Shown here: piece after piece, positions 46,462 to 58,249 of the stretch
Numbering within the stretch: the first letter of the stretch is position 1
How the letters are laid out: every line of letters begins with the position of its first letter
DNA from: Rhizophagus irregularis
Taxonomy: Eukaryota > Glomeromycota > Glomeromycetes > Glomerales > Glomeraceae
Assembly: GCF_026210795.1 (NCBI RefSeq)
Contig: NC_089459.1
Location: 248,001-312,000 of the forward strand
Direction of reading: 5' to 3'
Length of the DNA stretch: 64,000 bases
The notes under the pieces: model-generated
What the model saw: the letters and a program-made list of their open reading frames with translations, nothing else
Databases searched by the model: none
What the model was told of the DNA's origin: nothing
Made by a program: the position numbers and the translations under genes

Positions 46462-46600
46462 ATCGATTGAAACAATTATTCTAGGATCACACCGATCACA
46501 TGAGTGGTACGATTATATGATTTTTTCAATGAAGATCTATATTAGTTAATCTTAAACTATTTTCGATTTTTCCCGCAAAATTTTCATTCTTATAAATAGA
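46462..46600 (+). promoter_or_regulatory. conserved promoter of hydrolase copy 1
   Basis: Three blocks shared with the other copies lie in the same order: ATCGATTGAAACAATT (46462-46477), CACATGAGTGGTAC (46497-46510) and TATAAATAG (46591-46599), the last about 55 bases before the ATG. The blocks stand out because the DNA between them has diverged. Confidence 0.7.
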
Positions 46601-46652
46601 ACGATTACTTGTACTGAATCTTTTACATTATAGTCTAGTTACTATTTTGAAT

Positions 46653-48386
46653 ATGGCCGATTTTATAAAATTTTCTCCATTATTAATTTCCACAACAATA
46701 AAACATTATCTTAATGGACCACCTAGACCTTCGTGGGATTTAAAATGTCATGTTACTTGGGCAGTTATTAGATCAATTTTCTCAGTTTCAAAATCCAATG
46801 CTAAAACAACTGAGCAAATGCAAGAGGAAAGTTTTCGTTCTGCTCCTGCACAAGCTGGTGTGATGATAAATGAATTCAAGATAAATAATCAACATGGATA
46901 TGAAGCTCAAGTTCATCTTGAAAAAATTTTGAAACCTTATGAACATGTCTTAGATACTGAGTGGAAAGATTTGAAACATGATGGAATTAATGCTGAATGG
47001 GTTCAAGTTCCTAATGATGGATGGGAAACAAGGGAAATTAGGAAAACGATTTTGTTTTTACACGGTGGAGGTTATTATTTATCTAATAAAGAATCCCATC
47101 GTGGTATTACAAGCTCTCTTGCTAAAAAAGCAAATGCAAGAATTTTAGGTAAGTCGAACGTGGAAGAATGAATTTTCAATCAATTAATATTATCTAACTA
47201 TATTTCGTTATACAGTAATCGATTATCGGCTTGCACCTCAAAATCAATTTCCCGCTGCATTACAAGATGCATTGGCTGCTTATTTATATCTCTTAAATCC
47301 TCCAAAAGATGCATGGTTTGAACCTTTAAATCCAAAGAATATTGTAATTTCCGGTGCAAGTGCCGGGGGAGGTTTAAGCTTGGCTCTTGGTCTTGCTATT
47401 CGTGATGCTGGTTTGCCATCATGCGCTGGTATCATTTGTTGGGTAAATAAAGAATTTAGTTCCTTTATTTTGTTAATTGCTAATCATTAATAATATAATT
47501 ATGTCATGTCATATTACAGAGTCCAATGGTTGACCTTACACACAGCACGCCTTCAATGTTAGATGAAGAAAGTATTGATTTTCTTCCAAATCTGGCGAAA
47601 GGTTTTGGTGTTACTCACGTAGAATCTCAAGTTAGTAAGGAATTTAAAGAAAAAGCTGCTGCTCTTACGGCAAAGATTAAGAAACAAAATCTTGGTCCCA
47701 AAATTTGGCATGATTCTTTTGATAGATCTGACGAAAGATTAGAATTGTATGCACCTAATGAAGGTCTAGCAATTCCATATGTTAGTCCAATGTTAGCTGA
47801 AAGCTTGTGCAACTTATCTCCTTTATTGTTGGTGAGAATTAAAAAGTAGCTCATGCTCCCTTTTTAGATAATTATGTACTAAAAAAAAAGAATTTATTTG
47901 AATAATACAGGTAGCAGGAGATGATGAAAGATTACGAGATGAAATAATTTATTTTGCTCACAGATCTGCTGAACCAACTAAATATAAGGGTCCATCTTAT
48001 GCTGGTAAATTTGAAAAATCTCCATTCAAAACTCCGACAAATACTACACTCGAAATATACGAAGAAATGGTTCATGTATTCCAAGTAATATAATATATAT
48101 TAATTTTTAAATTAATAATAGTTGTTGAATTTATTTTTTCTTTTAATTAAAAACTAATTCTTTTATTTTTATGTTATAGATTTTAGAACATGATAGCACT
48201 ACAAAGTCGTATGAACGTACAGTCGAATTCATAAATAAAGTGACAAAGGTTCTTAATGAACCACTTCCTCCTTCCTCTTATAATTGCATAAATGGTAAAG
48301 GAGAATTTGGACCTTTAAAAGAACATCATAAAAAAGTTCTTAACTGGGAAAATATTGGTATTGTACCAAATATCACACGAAACTAA
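46653..48386 (+). CDS. alpha/beta hydrolase, hormone-sensitive-lipase type, copy 1
   Basis: Five exons: 46653-47148, 47216-47442, 47520-47831, 47911-48084, 48180-48386; 471 residues, frames joining throughout. LFLHGGGYYL carries the HGGG oxyanion loop (137-140), GASAGGG the nucleophile Ser214, AGDDERLRDE the acid (Asp350) and MVHVFQ the His (400). YRLAPQNQFPAAL is the usual strand-helix of this family. The N-terminal GPPRPSWDLK stretch recalls fungal steryl-acetyl hydrolases (Say1), so an ester-cleaving role on a lipid is likely but not shown. The usual Asp before the nucleophile (GDSAG) is Ala here, as in copy 3. The start is the ATG at 46653, since the longer frame begins at TTG. Confidence 0.87.
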
Positions 48387-48773
48387 TTCAATTTTATTTT
48401 ACGTAGAATTAAAAAAAAAAATTAAATTTAGAATTAACAAAAACATGTTGACTCAGTTTGAGAACTATTTCTTTTAAAACACTGAACTATCTGGTTGTTG
48501 CCAGTGTTGTCACTTATTTTATTTATTTGTTTATTTTAACTTTTTTTTTCGCTTTTTAAAAAACACAAACAATTTCTTATATTTATTTATAAATAAACGA
48601 GTTGAAAATATTTAAACAATTGCGTGATATAAAACGTCTGAAGCGGCAGTTCAGATTGCGATTCCAAATTCGGAAAAAAAATTCATTATCGTTGATTTAT
48701 GATTTTTGCGTTAGTGAAATTACAATTTGATGTCGTTACTGTACATTTCATTGCGGCGGATTTATGAAATTTG
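48387..48773. other. 3' flank of hydrolase copy 1
   Basis: Contains flanking blocks shared with other copies (aataaacgagttgaaaatat and gattgcgattccaaattcgg). No gene. Confidence 0.45.
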
Positions 48774-49014
48774 GACTTTCCCAGCGTAACCTGAACAAAA
48801 TGTCACGAAAAATCACGTGATTTTTTTGTCACAACCGTCACACCCCACTGCGTTTCCATTTTCTATAAGTATATGAGGGACTTAGTTTTTTTCGAGTAGG
48901 TAAAAACTTATTCGTCACACCTTATTCGTCACAAGTGCGCCACACTTAATTTCAGTCAAGTTGCGTAATGCCGGCCATTTCGTGACATTTTTTTCAGGTT
49001 ACGCTAGGGAAGTC
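48774..49014. mobile_element. MITE with AGCGTAACCTGAA ends
   Basis: gactttcccagcgtaacctg followed by aacaaaatgtcacgaaa is inverted at the right end as tcgtgacattttttt then caggttacgctagggaagtc. Length about 241 bp, no coding capacity, no clear target duplication. It sits between copies 1 and 2, so it entered after the duplication or was lost from the other spacers. Confidence 0.75.
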
Positions 49015-49388
49015 GCAAGAACCCTGCTGCGCCCTCGGGAATTAAAATTGACTTACAGAAACATTAAGCTTTTTTCCTAAAAAATGTCAAATAATGACGC
49101 ACCTTTACACTGGAAAAATTGGTTAGACGCAAGATTTGGGGTACAAAAAAATTTTTTAGAGCTCATTTTGCCTGTTCACTAATAAATTTGGGACTTAAAT
49201 AGAAATTCGGTGACTAAAAGACTGTCAAATATTTATTTAATTTGACATGACGGACAAATTTTGAGGTATTTCATAAATCCGCCATGAACCTGGTTAATAG
49301 GAATAATTTCATTTAACCTTGATTTGTTTAAAGTTTGATTTGAACGAATATCACGTGATTTTGAATTTAATAAGTACAAATTTATCGT
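49015..49388. other. intergenic sequence
   Basis: Spacer of the array with a tttgatttgaacgaatatca block shared with 45380. No gene. Confidence 0.4.
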
Positions 49389-49518
49389 ATCGATTGAAAC
49401 AATCATAGGATCACAGGGGCCACATGAGTGATACAATTATATGTTCTCAACGGGTTAAATAATATAGACATATTAAACTATTTTCGATCTTTTCCGAGAG
49501 ATTTTCATTTATAAATAG
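49389..49518 (+). promoter_or_regulatory. conserved promoter of hydrolase copy 2
   Basis: ATCGATTGAAACAATCA (49389-49405), CACATGAGTGATAC (49421-49434) and TATAAATAG (49510-49518), in the same order and similar spacing as at copies 1 and 3. The TATA box is about 54 bases before the ATG. Confidence 0.7.
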
Positions 49519-49571
49519 AGTCATTATTTGCACTAAATCTTTTATATTATAGTATAGTTACTATTTTGAAA

Positions 49572-51279
49572 ATGGCCGAACTTATAAAATTTTCTCCATT
49601 GTTAATTTCTACATCAATAAAACATTATCTTAATGGACCACCTAGACCATCATGGGATTTAAAATTTCATTTAACTTGGGCATTGTATAAATCGATATTC
49701 TCATATACCAGTATGGGTGCTAAAACAATTGAGCAAATGCAAGAGGATACTTTTCGTCCTACTCCTGTACAAGCTGGTGCGATGATAAATGAATTCAAGA
49801 TAAATAATAAATATAGACACGAAGCTCAAGTTCATCTTGAGAAAATTTTAAAACCTTATGAACATGTCTTAGATACTGAGTGGAGAGATTTGAATGATAA
49901 TGAAATTAATGCTGAATGGGTTCAAGTTCCTAATGATGAATGGGAAAAAAGAGAAATTAGGAAAACTATTTTGTATTTACATGGCGGAGGTTATTATTTG
50001 TGTAGTAAAGAATCTCATCGTAATATTACAAGCCCCATTGCTAAAAAAGCAGATGCAAGAATTTTAGGTAAGTTAAACTTTAGAGAAATGAAATTTTTAA
50101 TCAATTTCTAACTAAAATTTCCTTACATAGTAATCAATTATCGACTTGCACCTCAAAATCAATTTCCCGCCGCATTACAAGATGCATTGGCTGCTTATTT
50201 ATATCTCTTGAATCCTCCGAAAGATGCAGGATTTGAACCTTTAAATCCAAAAAATATTGTAATTTCCGGTGATAGTGCCGGGGGAGGTTTAAGCTTAGCT
50301 CTTGGTCTTGCTATACGTGATGCTGGTTTGCCATCATGCGCTGGTATCACTTGTTGGGTAAATAAAGTATTTAATTTCTTTATATAGTTCAATTGCTAAT
50401 CGTTCACATGATACAGTATATTGTGTCACATTACAGAGTCCGTTAGTTGATCTTACACCTTCGGTATCAGATGATGAATGTATTGATTTTCTTCCAAATC
50501 TGGCGAAAGGTATTAATCACGCGGAATCTCAAATTAGTAAGGAATTTAAAGAAAAAGCTGCTGCTCTTACAGCAAAGATTAAGAAACAAAATCTTGGTCC
50601 CAAAATTTGGCACGATTCTTTTGATAAACCTGATGGAAGATTAGAAATGTATGCACCAAATGAGGGTCTAGCAATTCCATATGTTAGTCCAATGTTAGCT
50701 GAAAGCTTATGCAACTTACCTCCTTTATTGTTGGTAAGAAAACGTGTCTTGTGGTTTTCTCTGATATTTATATTCTTAAAAGGATTTATTTAACAATAAA
50801 GGTAGCAGGAGGTGATGAAAGATTACGAGATGAAGCAATTTATTTTGCTCACAGATCTGCTGAACCAAATAAATATAAGGGACCATCTTATAATGCTGGT
50901 AAATTTGAAAAATCTCCACTCCAAACTCCGACAAATACTACACTCGAAATATACGAAGAGATGCTTCACGTATTCCAAGTAATCTATATTATTATTTTAA
51001 ATTAATAAGAATTTTAAATTTATTAATCTTATTAATTAAAAATTATTTCTTTTACTTTTATATTTATTTTAGGGAATGGAACATGCTAGCACTACAAAAT
51101 CATATGAACGTACAGTCGAATTTATGAATAGGGTGACAAATGTTCTTAACGAACCACTTCCCCCTTCATCTTATAATTGCATCAATGCTAAAGGAGAATT
51201 TGGACCTTTAAAAGAGCATCATAAAAAAGTTCTTAATTGGGAAAAAATTGGTATTGTACCAAATATCACAAGAAACTAA
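49572..51279 (+). CDS. alpha/beta hydrolase, hormone-sensitive-lipase type, copy 2
   Basis: Five exons: 49572-50067, 50131-50357, 50437-50733, 50802-50978, 51073-51279; 467 residues. It has the full family signature: HGGG in LYLHGGGYYL, the standard GDSAGGG nucleophile box (Ser214), AGGDERLRDE (Asp345) and MLHVFQ (His396). It is the only copy with the usual GDSAG sequence. Exon 2 is nearly identical to copies 1 and 3, whereas exon 1 residues 40-60 and the start of exon 3 differ, including five residues fewer than copy 1 in exon 3. Cytosolic or membrane location cannot be told; there is no signal peptide. The gene lies head-to-tail with copies 1 and 3. Confidence 0.88.
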
Positions 51280-51733
51280 TTGAAATGGAATTAATGTTAT
51301 TTTACGTAGATTGTAAGTAATTTAGCAAATTGATTTATTTATATTTAAAAATAATAAAATCATGTTAATTTACTCGAAAACTTCTTTTTTTTATTAGAAC
51401 ACCGGAACTTTTCGTATATATTGGTTTTATCAGTGTTCTTACTTATTTTCTTCGTCGATTTATTTATTTGTTTGTTTTATTTTATTAAGTTGTTAAGCTT
51501 TTTTTTATTCACAAATTTGTAATAACAATAATAATTTATAAATAAACGTGTTGAAAAATATTTAAAATGATTGTGTAATATAGACATCTGGATCAATTTG
51601 TCAAAATTCAATTACCTTTAGGAATATTCGGCGGCTCGATTTCTCGTCGGTCACTTCTTCTTGAGGCTTACTGGTTGGCTTGCTAGTCGACTTTGTTAGC
51701 TTGATAGTCAGCTTACTTATCGATTTGACACTT
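51280..51733. other. 3' flank of hydrolase copy 2
   Basis: It shares the aataaacgtgttgaaaaata block with other copies. After 51640 a run of related words (cttactggttggcttgctag, gcttacttatcgattt) leads into the MITE. Confidence 0.4.
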
Positions 51734-51909
51734 GTCGGCTATACCAATTTTCGCCATTGATTCTGGCTAGTGAACCGGGTCAAGTCATCTGGAATTTTTG
51801 ATTTGTAATCATTTGTAATCATCACCCATGTTTTCTGCCGTCATTATATAGAGAGCTAATTCCACGTCGGATCCAATGGGATCCTGGGGCGAAAATTAGT
51901 ATAGTCGGC
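51734..51909. mobile_element. 176-bp MITE, CTATACYAATTTTCGCC ends
   Basis: gtcggctataccaattttcg(cc) at 51734-51755 is inverted at 51888-51909 with three mismatches in 22. No target duplication recognised and no open frame. Confidence 0.65.
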
Positions 51910-53048
51910 TGTATAGTAATTTCAATTTAAACAAAAATATTAACAAAAATTATTTAATATTGCTATCATTATAATGTAACGTGACACAATTACGTAGCTA
52001 TCTGTCACCAACATATTTGCCATGAAATAGTCATATTAGATAATCAGGTTTTAACTAGGAGTTTTTCCAGATTGATTGAATGGAAGGAGATTGATTCCCC
52101 CATTTACAATTTCTTTCTAAAGCATAAAGATCTTTTGGCGGGAGAAATTTTGATGAAAATTTCATTTATGTCAGGTTAGAACTAAAGGATAATGTTGTTA
52201 AAATTGTCATTCAATTAACTATAATGTTAGATTAATGTTCTTTGATTTTTCACACATCCATGAATTATACAAATGTTATACAATTATAAAAAATTGTAGT
52301 TCTATGAGAAGGAAGTTATAAAGTTGCATCATTGTTCTTTTGAACGACTGAACGATGTGTGAGATAAGCTTGGAAATGTGGCGTCAGCGGATATTCCAAA
52401 TTTGGAGATTTATTATCACAATGATTTGTTTCATATGATTATGATTATGATTCTGGCGTTAGATGTTATTAATTTCTGCGCATTTGAATTACAGGAATAC
52501 CTTCATTATCTGTTATTAAAAGAGAGATTTTTATATTTTAAAAATTCTAAAAATTATTTAAATTATTTATAACTTAATTTGTTAAATATTCCGTTTGATT
52601 AACTTCCGCAGAAAAATGACCCGTTCACATGATTTTGATACCGATCATTTCTATAATGTATATAATGTATACATGATTAAATCATCATAATACAATATCA
52701 TTCTGTTATACTTTGTTAATAATAAAATAATAAATATACATTGTAATAATAAAAAATCAAAAATCAAAAATCAAAATTGTTTATATTTTATGAGAATAAA
52801 TAATGATAATAATGATAAATGATAATAATGTTAATAATAAATAATAATAATGATAAATAATAATAAATAATGATAAATCCAGTAAGAAATTCTACCTCTT
52901 GTTTCCCTTACTTAGATGACATAAATAAAAAGGAACATATACTAAATAAAATGTTAAGATTCTTATTTTATTGTAATATCCTTATTCGCTGCGATACTGA
53001 CGAAGTTATTTTGATTTAATAAATACACATTTGGAATAAGATCATCAA
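51910..53048. other. array spacer with microsatellite
   Basis: Shared spacer blocks (catttacaatttctttctaa, gcataaagatcttttggcgg, gtggcgtcagcggatattcc). (ATAATGAT)n and aaaaatc-repeat microsatellites occupy 52740-52880. The 64-residue frame at 52378-52572 is not supported. Confidence 0.45.
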
Positions 53049-53138
53049 ATCGATTGAAACAATCATTAACCACATGAGTAGTACAACTAAATATATAAAG
53101 ATTAGTCAATAAAAGATTTTCCATTCTTGTATAAATAG
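53049..53138 (+). promoter_or_regulatory. conserved promoter of hydrolase copy 3
   Basis: ATCGATTGAAACAATCA (from 53049), CACATGAGTAGTAC (53071-53084) and TATAAATAG (53130-53138), 58 bases before the ATG. The distance from the second block to the TATA box is shorter than in copies 1 and 2. Confidence 0.7.
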
Positions 53139-53195
53139 GGCGATTATTTTTTCGTATTGAATCTTTTACATCATAGTCTAGTTATTATTTTGAAT

Positions 53196-54916
53196 ATGCT
53201 CGATTTTATAAAATTTACTCCATTATTAATTTCTACAACAATAAATCATTATCTTAATGGACCACCTAGACCATCATGGGATTTAAAATTTCATACAACT
53301 TGGGCATTGTATAGATCGATGTTCTCACAACCTAGCAGTTCTAAAACATTTGAGCAAATGCAAAAAGATAGTTTTCTTCTTTCTCCTGTACCAGCTGGTG
53401 TGATGATAAATGAATTCAAGATAAATAATAAATATAGACACGAAGCTCAAGTTCATCTTGAAAAAATTTTGAAACCTTATGAACATGTCTTAGATACTGA
53501 GTGGAAAGATTTGAAAGATGATGGAATTAATTCTGAATGGATTCAAGTTCCTAATGATGGATGGGAAAAAAACGAAATTAAAAAAACTATTTTGTTTTTA
53601 CACGGTGGTGCTTATATCTTTTACAATAAAGAATCTCATCGTGATATAATAAGTCCTCTTGTCAAAAAAGCTAATGCAAGAGCTTTGGGTAAGTCAAACT
53701 CTTGGAAGAATGGATATTTTCAATCAAATTACCTAACTAAAATTTCCTTACATAGTAATCGATTATCGGCTTGCACCTCAAAATCAATTTCCTGCCGCAT
53801 TACAAGATGCATTGGCTGCTTATTTATATCTCTTAAATCCTCCAAAAGACGCAGGATTTGAACCTTTGGATCCAAAAAATATTGTGATTGCCGGTGCAAG
53901 TGCTGGGGGAGGTTTAAGCTTGGCTCTTGGTCTTGCTATTCGTGATGCTGGTTTGCCATCATGCGCTGGTATTATCGGTTGGGTAAATAGAATTTAGTTT
54001 CTTTATATAGTTAATTACTAATCATTCTCACAATTTTGTTGTGTCACAATATCTATTATCTTATTATAGAGCCCATTTGTTGACCTTACATATAGCACGC
54101 CTTCGTTATCAGATGAAAAATGTTTAGATTATCTTCCAATTGTGAAAGGAGGCACTAACGATTATATAGAATCTCAAGTTATTAAGGAATTTAAAGAAAA
54201 AGCTGCTGTTCTCACAGAAAAGATTAAGACACAAAATCTTGGTCCTAAAATTTGGCATGATTCTTTTGATAGACCTGATGGAAGATTTCAATTTTATGCA
54301 CCTAATGAAGGTCTAGCAATTCCATATGTTAGTCCCATGCTAGCTGAAAGCTTAGGCGATTTGCCTCCCTTATTATTGGTAAGAAAAGTATCCCATGAAC
54401 TTCTCTTAGATATTTATATACTGAAAAAAAAGGATTTATTTGAATAATAAAGATAGCAGGAGATGATGAAAGATTGCGAGATGAAGCAATTTATTTTGCT
54501 TACAGATCTGCTGAACCAACTAAATATAAGGGTCCATCTTATAATGCTGGTAAATTTGAAAAATCTCCGTTCCAAACTCCAACGAATACTACACTCGAAA
54601 TATATGAAGAAATGCCTCACGTTTTCCAAGTAAAATAAATATATTGGTTTTAAATAAGATGTTTTTTTTTTTAACTAGAAACTAATTCTTTTATTATACA
54701 TTCTAGATGGTGGGACATGTTTGCACTACAAAGTCGTATGAAAGTACAGTCGAATTCATAAATAAAGTGACAAGCGCTCTTAACGAACCACTTCCTCCTT
54801 CCTCTTATAATTGTATAAATGGTAAAGGAGAATTTGGACCTTTAAAAGAACATCATAAAAAAGTTCTTGAATTGGAAAAAATTGGTATTGTACCGGAGTT
54901 TACTGGAGTGAATTGA
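53196..54916 (+). CDS. alpha/beta hydrolase, hormone-sensitive-lipase type, copy 3
   Basis: Five exons: 53196-53688, 53756-53982, 54070-54378, 54453-54629, 54707-54916; 471 residues. Triad residues are present: Ser213 in AGASAGGG, Asp348 in AGDDERLRDE, His399 in MPHVFQ. The oxyanion loop is HGGA rather than HGGG (LFLHGGAYIF), and the residue before the nucleophile is Ala. Both sites therefore depart from the family norm, which may change substrate or activity. Start chosen at the ATG opening MLDFIKFTP; an in-frame TTG upstream (53157) would add 13 residues that lack conservation in the other copies. Confidence 0.86.
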
Positions 54917-57370
54917 AATGAACGCAAAGCTTCTTTTACGTATATTGTAAGTAAATTAATAAATAAATTTAATTTTTTTTTGGAAATGAAAACAGTTTAA
55001 TTTACTTTAAAATTTTTTTTAGAACACTGGAACTCTTCGTATAAATCGGTATTGTCAATGTTCTTACTTGTTTATATATATATATATATGTATGTATTTT
55101 TTAATTAGCTGTTAAGATATTTTTTTTTGAACAACAACTATATTATAATCGTTTATAAATAAACGCGATGAAAACATTAACATATCATCTGTCATAAAGA
55201 GGTGAAACGGTTATGTGATTTTAAACATAAATAAAAGGTCCGTTTCCTAGATCCATTTTAAATAATAATTAAATTTTTTTATTTAGTATTCTTTGTCATT
55301 TCTCATTATTAATACAACGTGAGACAATTGCATAACTTGAGTCCACTGAACATATTATTTGACACTTATTCACGGGTGCAAGAATTTAAATCAAGAATCT
55401 TTCAGAACAAATATTCCCATTTACATATTCTTTCTAACGCATAGAGATCTTTTGTTGGGAGGAATTTGAATAATCCTTGAATTTCAAATTTAGTAAATTT
55501 ACTGCACGTGTGCAAACAAGAAAATCACGATAAGACTTGTCCGCTCTAAGGTAAAATCGTCCATTGTACTTTAATCAGGTTAATGATAATTTGTTGTTAC
55601 GAGAAAGAAATGATAATATATTGTGTATTTATTTATTGTATTGATATAAAAGTATAATAAAAATTGCTATACCATTTATAATTTATATTATTTCAACTTT
55701 TGCCAATTATTTTTCACCAAAAATGAGCGGTTCGTCAATTAGTTATACTGTAGATATTTTTCGTAAATGTGAGAGAGCAAAGAAATAACTTGATGTCTGG
55801 GACTCGCATTAAATGGTCTAGGATCCACGTACTCCCTCCCTCTTTGATAGTATTATATATTTCATTCGCTCCTCTAATATTTTCAGTCCACATGTTATCG
55901 GAAAAAATTATATTTACTACGAATAACGCAAAATGACATTTAAAAGCACACAATCGGAAAATATATTGTATTAGATGATGTAACAAGATATTATTTAATT
56001 CGTGTATAAACAAAACATTTCACGATGACTCGAATATTTTAGATATTAGTTGGTTAGTTCAAAAAATAAATGTATTTTATCAACAGATGATATTTCGGAG
56101 TTCTGATTTACAAAACGCGTTCTCAATTAATAATCAATGAAGTTTAACATAATTGATGAAGCTTAATAAAAGTTTATTCCAAATCATATATATAGTCAAT
56201 AAATTCAATATAAACCTCTCCATAAAATTAGTTTTTCATTATTCTATTTTACTTCTAAATCAAAAGACAATATGTCTAATATTTACTAAATCATAGATAA
56301 CAGAAATTGAAGGATGCAAATAATCTCAAATTCGCTTTTTCCAGAAAAATTAAGGACAAAAATCCATGGAGCTTGGATTGGTAGTCGTATATCCAGGGGG
56401 GGTGACAATATAGGCCAACCGTGACCCAAGATCACGATCTCGCAGTTTGGCATTCTTTTACGTTATACAAATAAAGTTTTTACATTTACACTATGCTAAA
56501 TATGATATAATTTCTTCCTTGAAAACCTACTTCTCTATTATTTTTCATATATTAAAATATAATTACAAGTGATTTGATACCAAAGTCCAAAGGAAATATA
56601 TTCTGCGAAAAATTCACATGACATGCTGATTAGCCGATCATCCCGTGATATGGTGGATCTTTAGCCAATACATTTCGCATAAATTCCCCTAATCGATAAA
56701 AATGAATTCTGATTTAGTAGAGCATAATCTTGCTAAATCGGCTATAAATTTCGCCCTTCTTGATCTTTGATCTGTGAAGTTATAACTTAAACATCCTCGA
56801 AAATAACATAATTTTTATCCTAGAGAAGCATAACTTCAAAGGAGGCGCTATAAATCGATAAAATTAATATAAATCATTAAATTGTTAATAATTATGCTTG
56901 GATAAATTCGTGCCTAAGCCCATCAATCTTCGTCCTGGATATGTATTATTTTAAATAAATTTGCACAATCTAGATATTATGACTCATTTATTAAGTATTT
57001 ACAGATAGGGCTATGATTATTTTCATAATTTACGTAGTAAGGTCTCAAATGTTTTGATATAAAATATTAAAATAAAAATTATATTGTCATAAATTAATTA
57101 ATATATTTATTTATGACTAGTAAACAATTATCTGGTTAATTTAGAGTGGCACAGCTTATCACAATTTTAAAAACGTGGCAAACATACTCTTGTCTATACT
57201 TATTGAAATCAGCCCCAAAAGTCTTAGCGACTTACCCACAGTCATTTAACCAGTTAAACTTGGTACACGTAGTCGAAATACTAAATTTTAGCTGATTATA
57301 ACCGGTTAATATTGAAAGTACGTGTTATCGAAAAAAAAATTATTTAAATGACCAGGGGAGGAGGAAAAAA
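54917..57370. other. array spacer and intergenic sequence
   Basis: The first 550 bases carry shared 3'-flank blocks (aataaacgcgatgaaaacat, acatattctttctaacgcat). The rest is unlike the other spacers. A (TA)n run is at 55070-55090. The 92-residue minus frame at 55735-56013 shows no motif. A short GC-richer patch at 56360-56440 (ccaggggggtgacaatatag) was not recognised. Confidence 0.4.
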
Positions 57371-57376
57371 TATATA
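57371..57376 (+). promoter_or_regulatory. TATA box candidate of the small secreted-peptide gene
   Basis: tatata lies 38 bases before the ATG at 57409, which would give a very short leader. Confidence 0.35.
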
Positions 57377-57408
57377 CACTTTTGAACCAATTCACGAACA
57401 ACGGAATC

Positions 57409-57697
57409 ATGTATTTAAAATATTTGTTATTGATCTTAGTCTTTGCTATTGTTTCATCAGGTAATAATGTAATATACAGTTTTTTACTTAATTTACATTA
57501 ATATTAACTATCAAATTATTTAAATATTGAAATCTTTTTATAAACATAATGTAGAAGCTTTGACTATAGCCCGAGAAGGTAATTTTTCAATAAGGGATTA
57601 ATATCTTTAAATGAATATTGTTTAACATTATTTTTTTTCTTGTACAGTGAAAAATAAACGTCAAGATTACGGTTTCAGTTACGGTATATATTCGTAA
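57409..57697 (+). CDS. small secreted precursor with Lys-Arg processing site
   Basis: A three-exon gene too short for an open-frame scan: 57409-57460, 57555-57578 and 57648-57697, giving 126 nt and 41 residues. Introns of 94 and 69 nt have GT/AG ends (gtaata...gtag, gtaatt...acag) and every junction keeps frame. Residues 1-17, MYLKYLLLILVFAIVSS, are a typical signal peptide. A short pro-part EALTIAREVKN is followed by the Kex2-type dibasic Lys29-Arg30 and an 11-residue tail QDYGFSYGIYS ending at the stop. This layout is that of fungal processed peptides such as pheromone precursors or Kex2-processed repeat proteins, but with one peptide copy. Exon 2 is 24 nt, so skipping it keeps frame and still leaves the signal peptide and KR site. 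I do not recognise the mature peptide; its role is unknown. Confidence 0.62.
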
Positions 57698-58249
57698 AAA
57701 GTAAAAAAGATTATTATTAAACATGTGTTGACGGTTAAAAAACGAGCACCTTGTAATGTTTCAATAAATACTAGTTATACTATGTAAATTTATTATTCTT
57801 GTATATAAAATATAAATAATACTATATAAAAATAACACATTTAACTTAAATATACTTTATTTAAGCGAGCTTAAAACATGTTTGGGAATATATATTAAAC
57901 TTAATAATAATAAGCATATTCGTATATACAAAATAAACTAATTTAAATCTCCACTTATAAATGATAGTGGTATAATTCTCTTAGCTTCAGCCTTGTTTGC
58001 TTAAAATAGACAAAAAAGTGCTGCGGTATATATATCAAACACGTCCCAACTCGTGATCGTGGAAAAATAAAACAGTCAAATATGATTTTACTAACCCAAA
58101 AAAAACTCAGTTCTCCACTAAATAAAAATTTGTCATCATGAAATCGCAGGATCACATGGACTATTTTAATTTCTTGAGTAAAATAATGAGTTTTTAAATA
58201 TCGATATATTAACTGTGCCATATTTTTTCTGTATGATTTTACATTCTCG
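57698..58249. other. 3' flank of the peptide gene and spacer
   Basis: An aataaa at 57761 is a likely polyadenylation signal. The minus frame at 57955-58221 is unsupported. Confidence 0.4.

Noticed and set aside
50195-50392. Minus-strand frame across hydrolase exon 2
   Set aside because: Antisense shadow; appears only because exon 2 lacks minus-strand stops.
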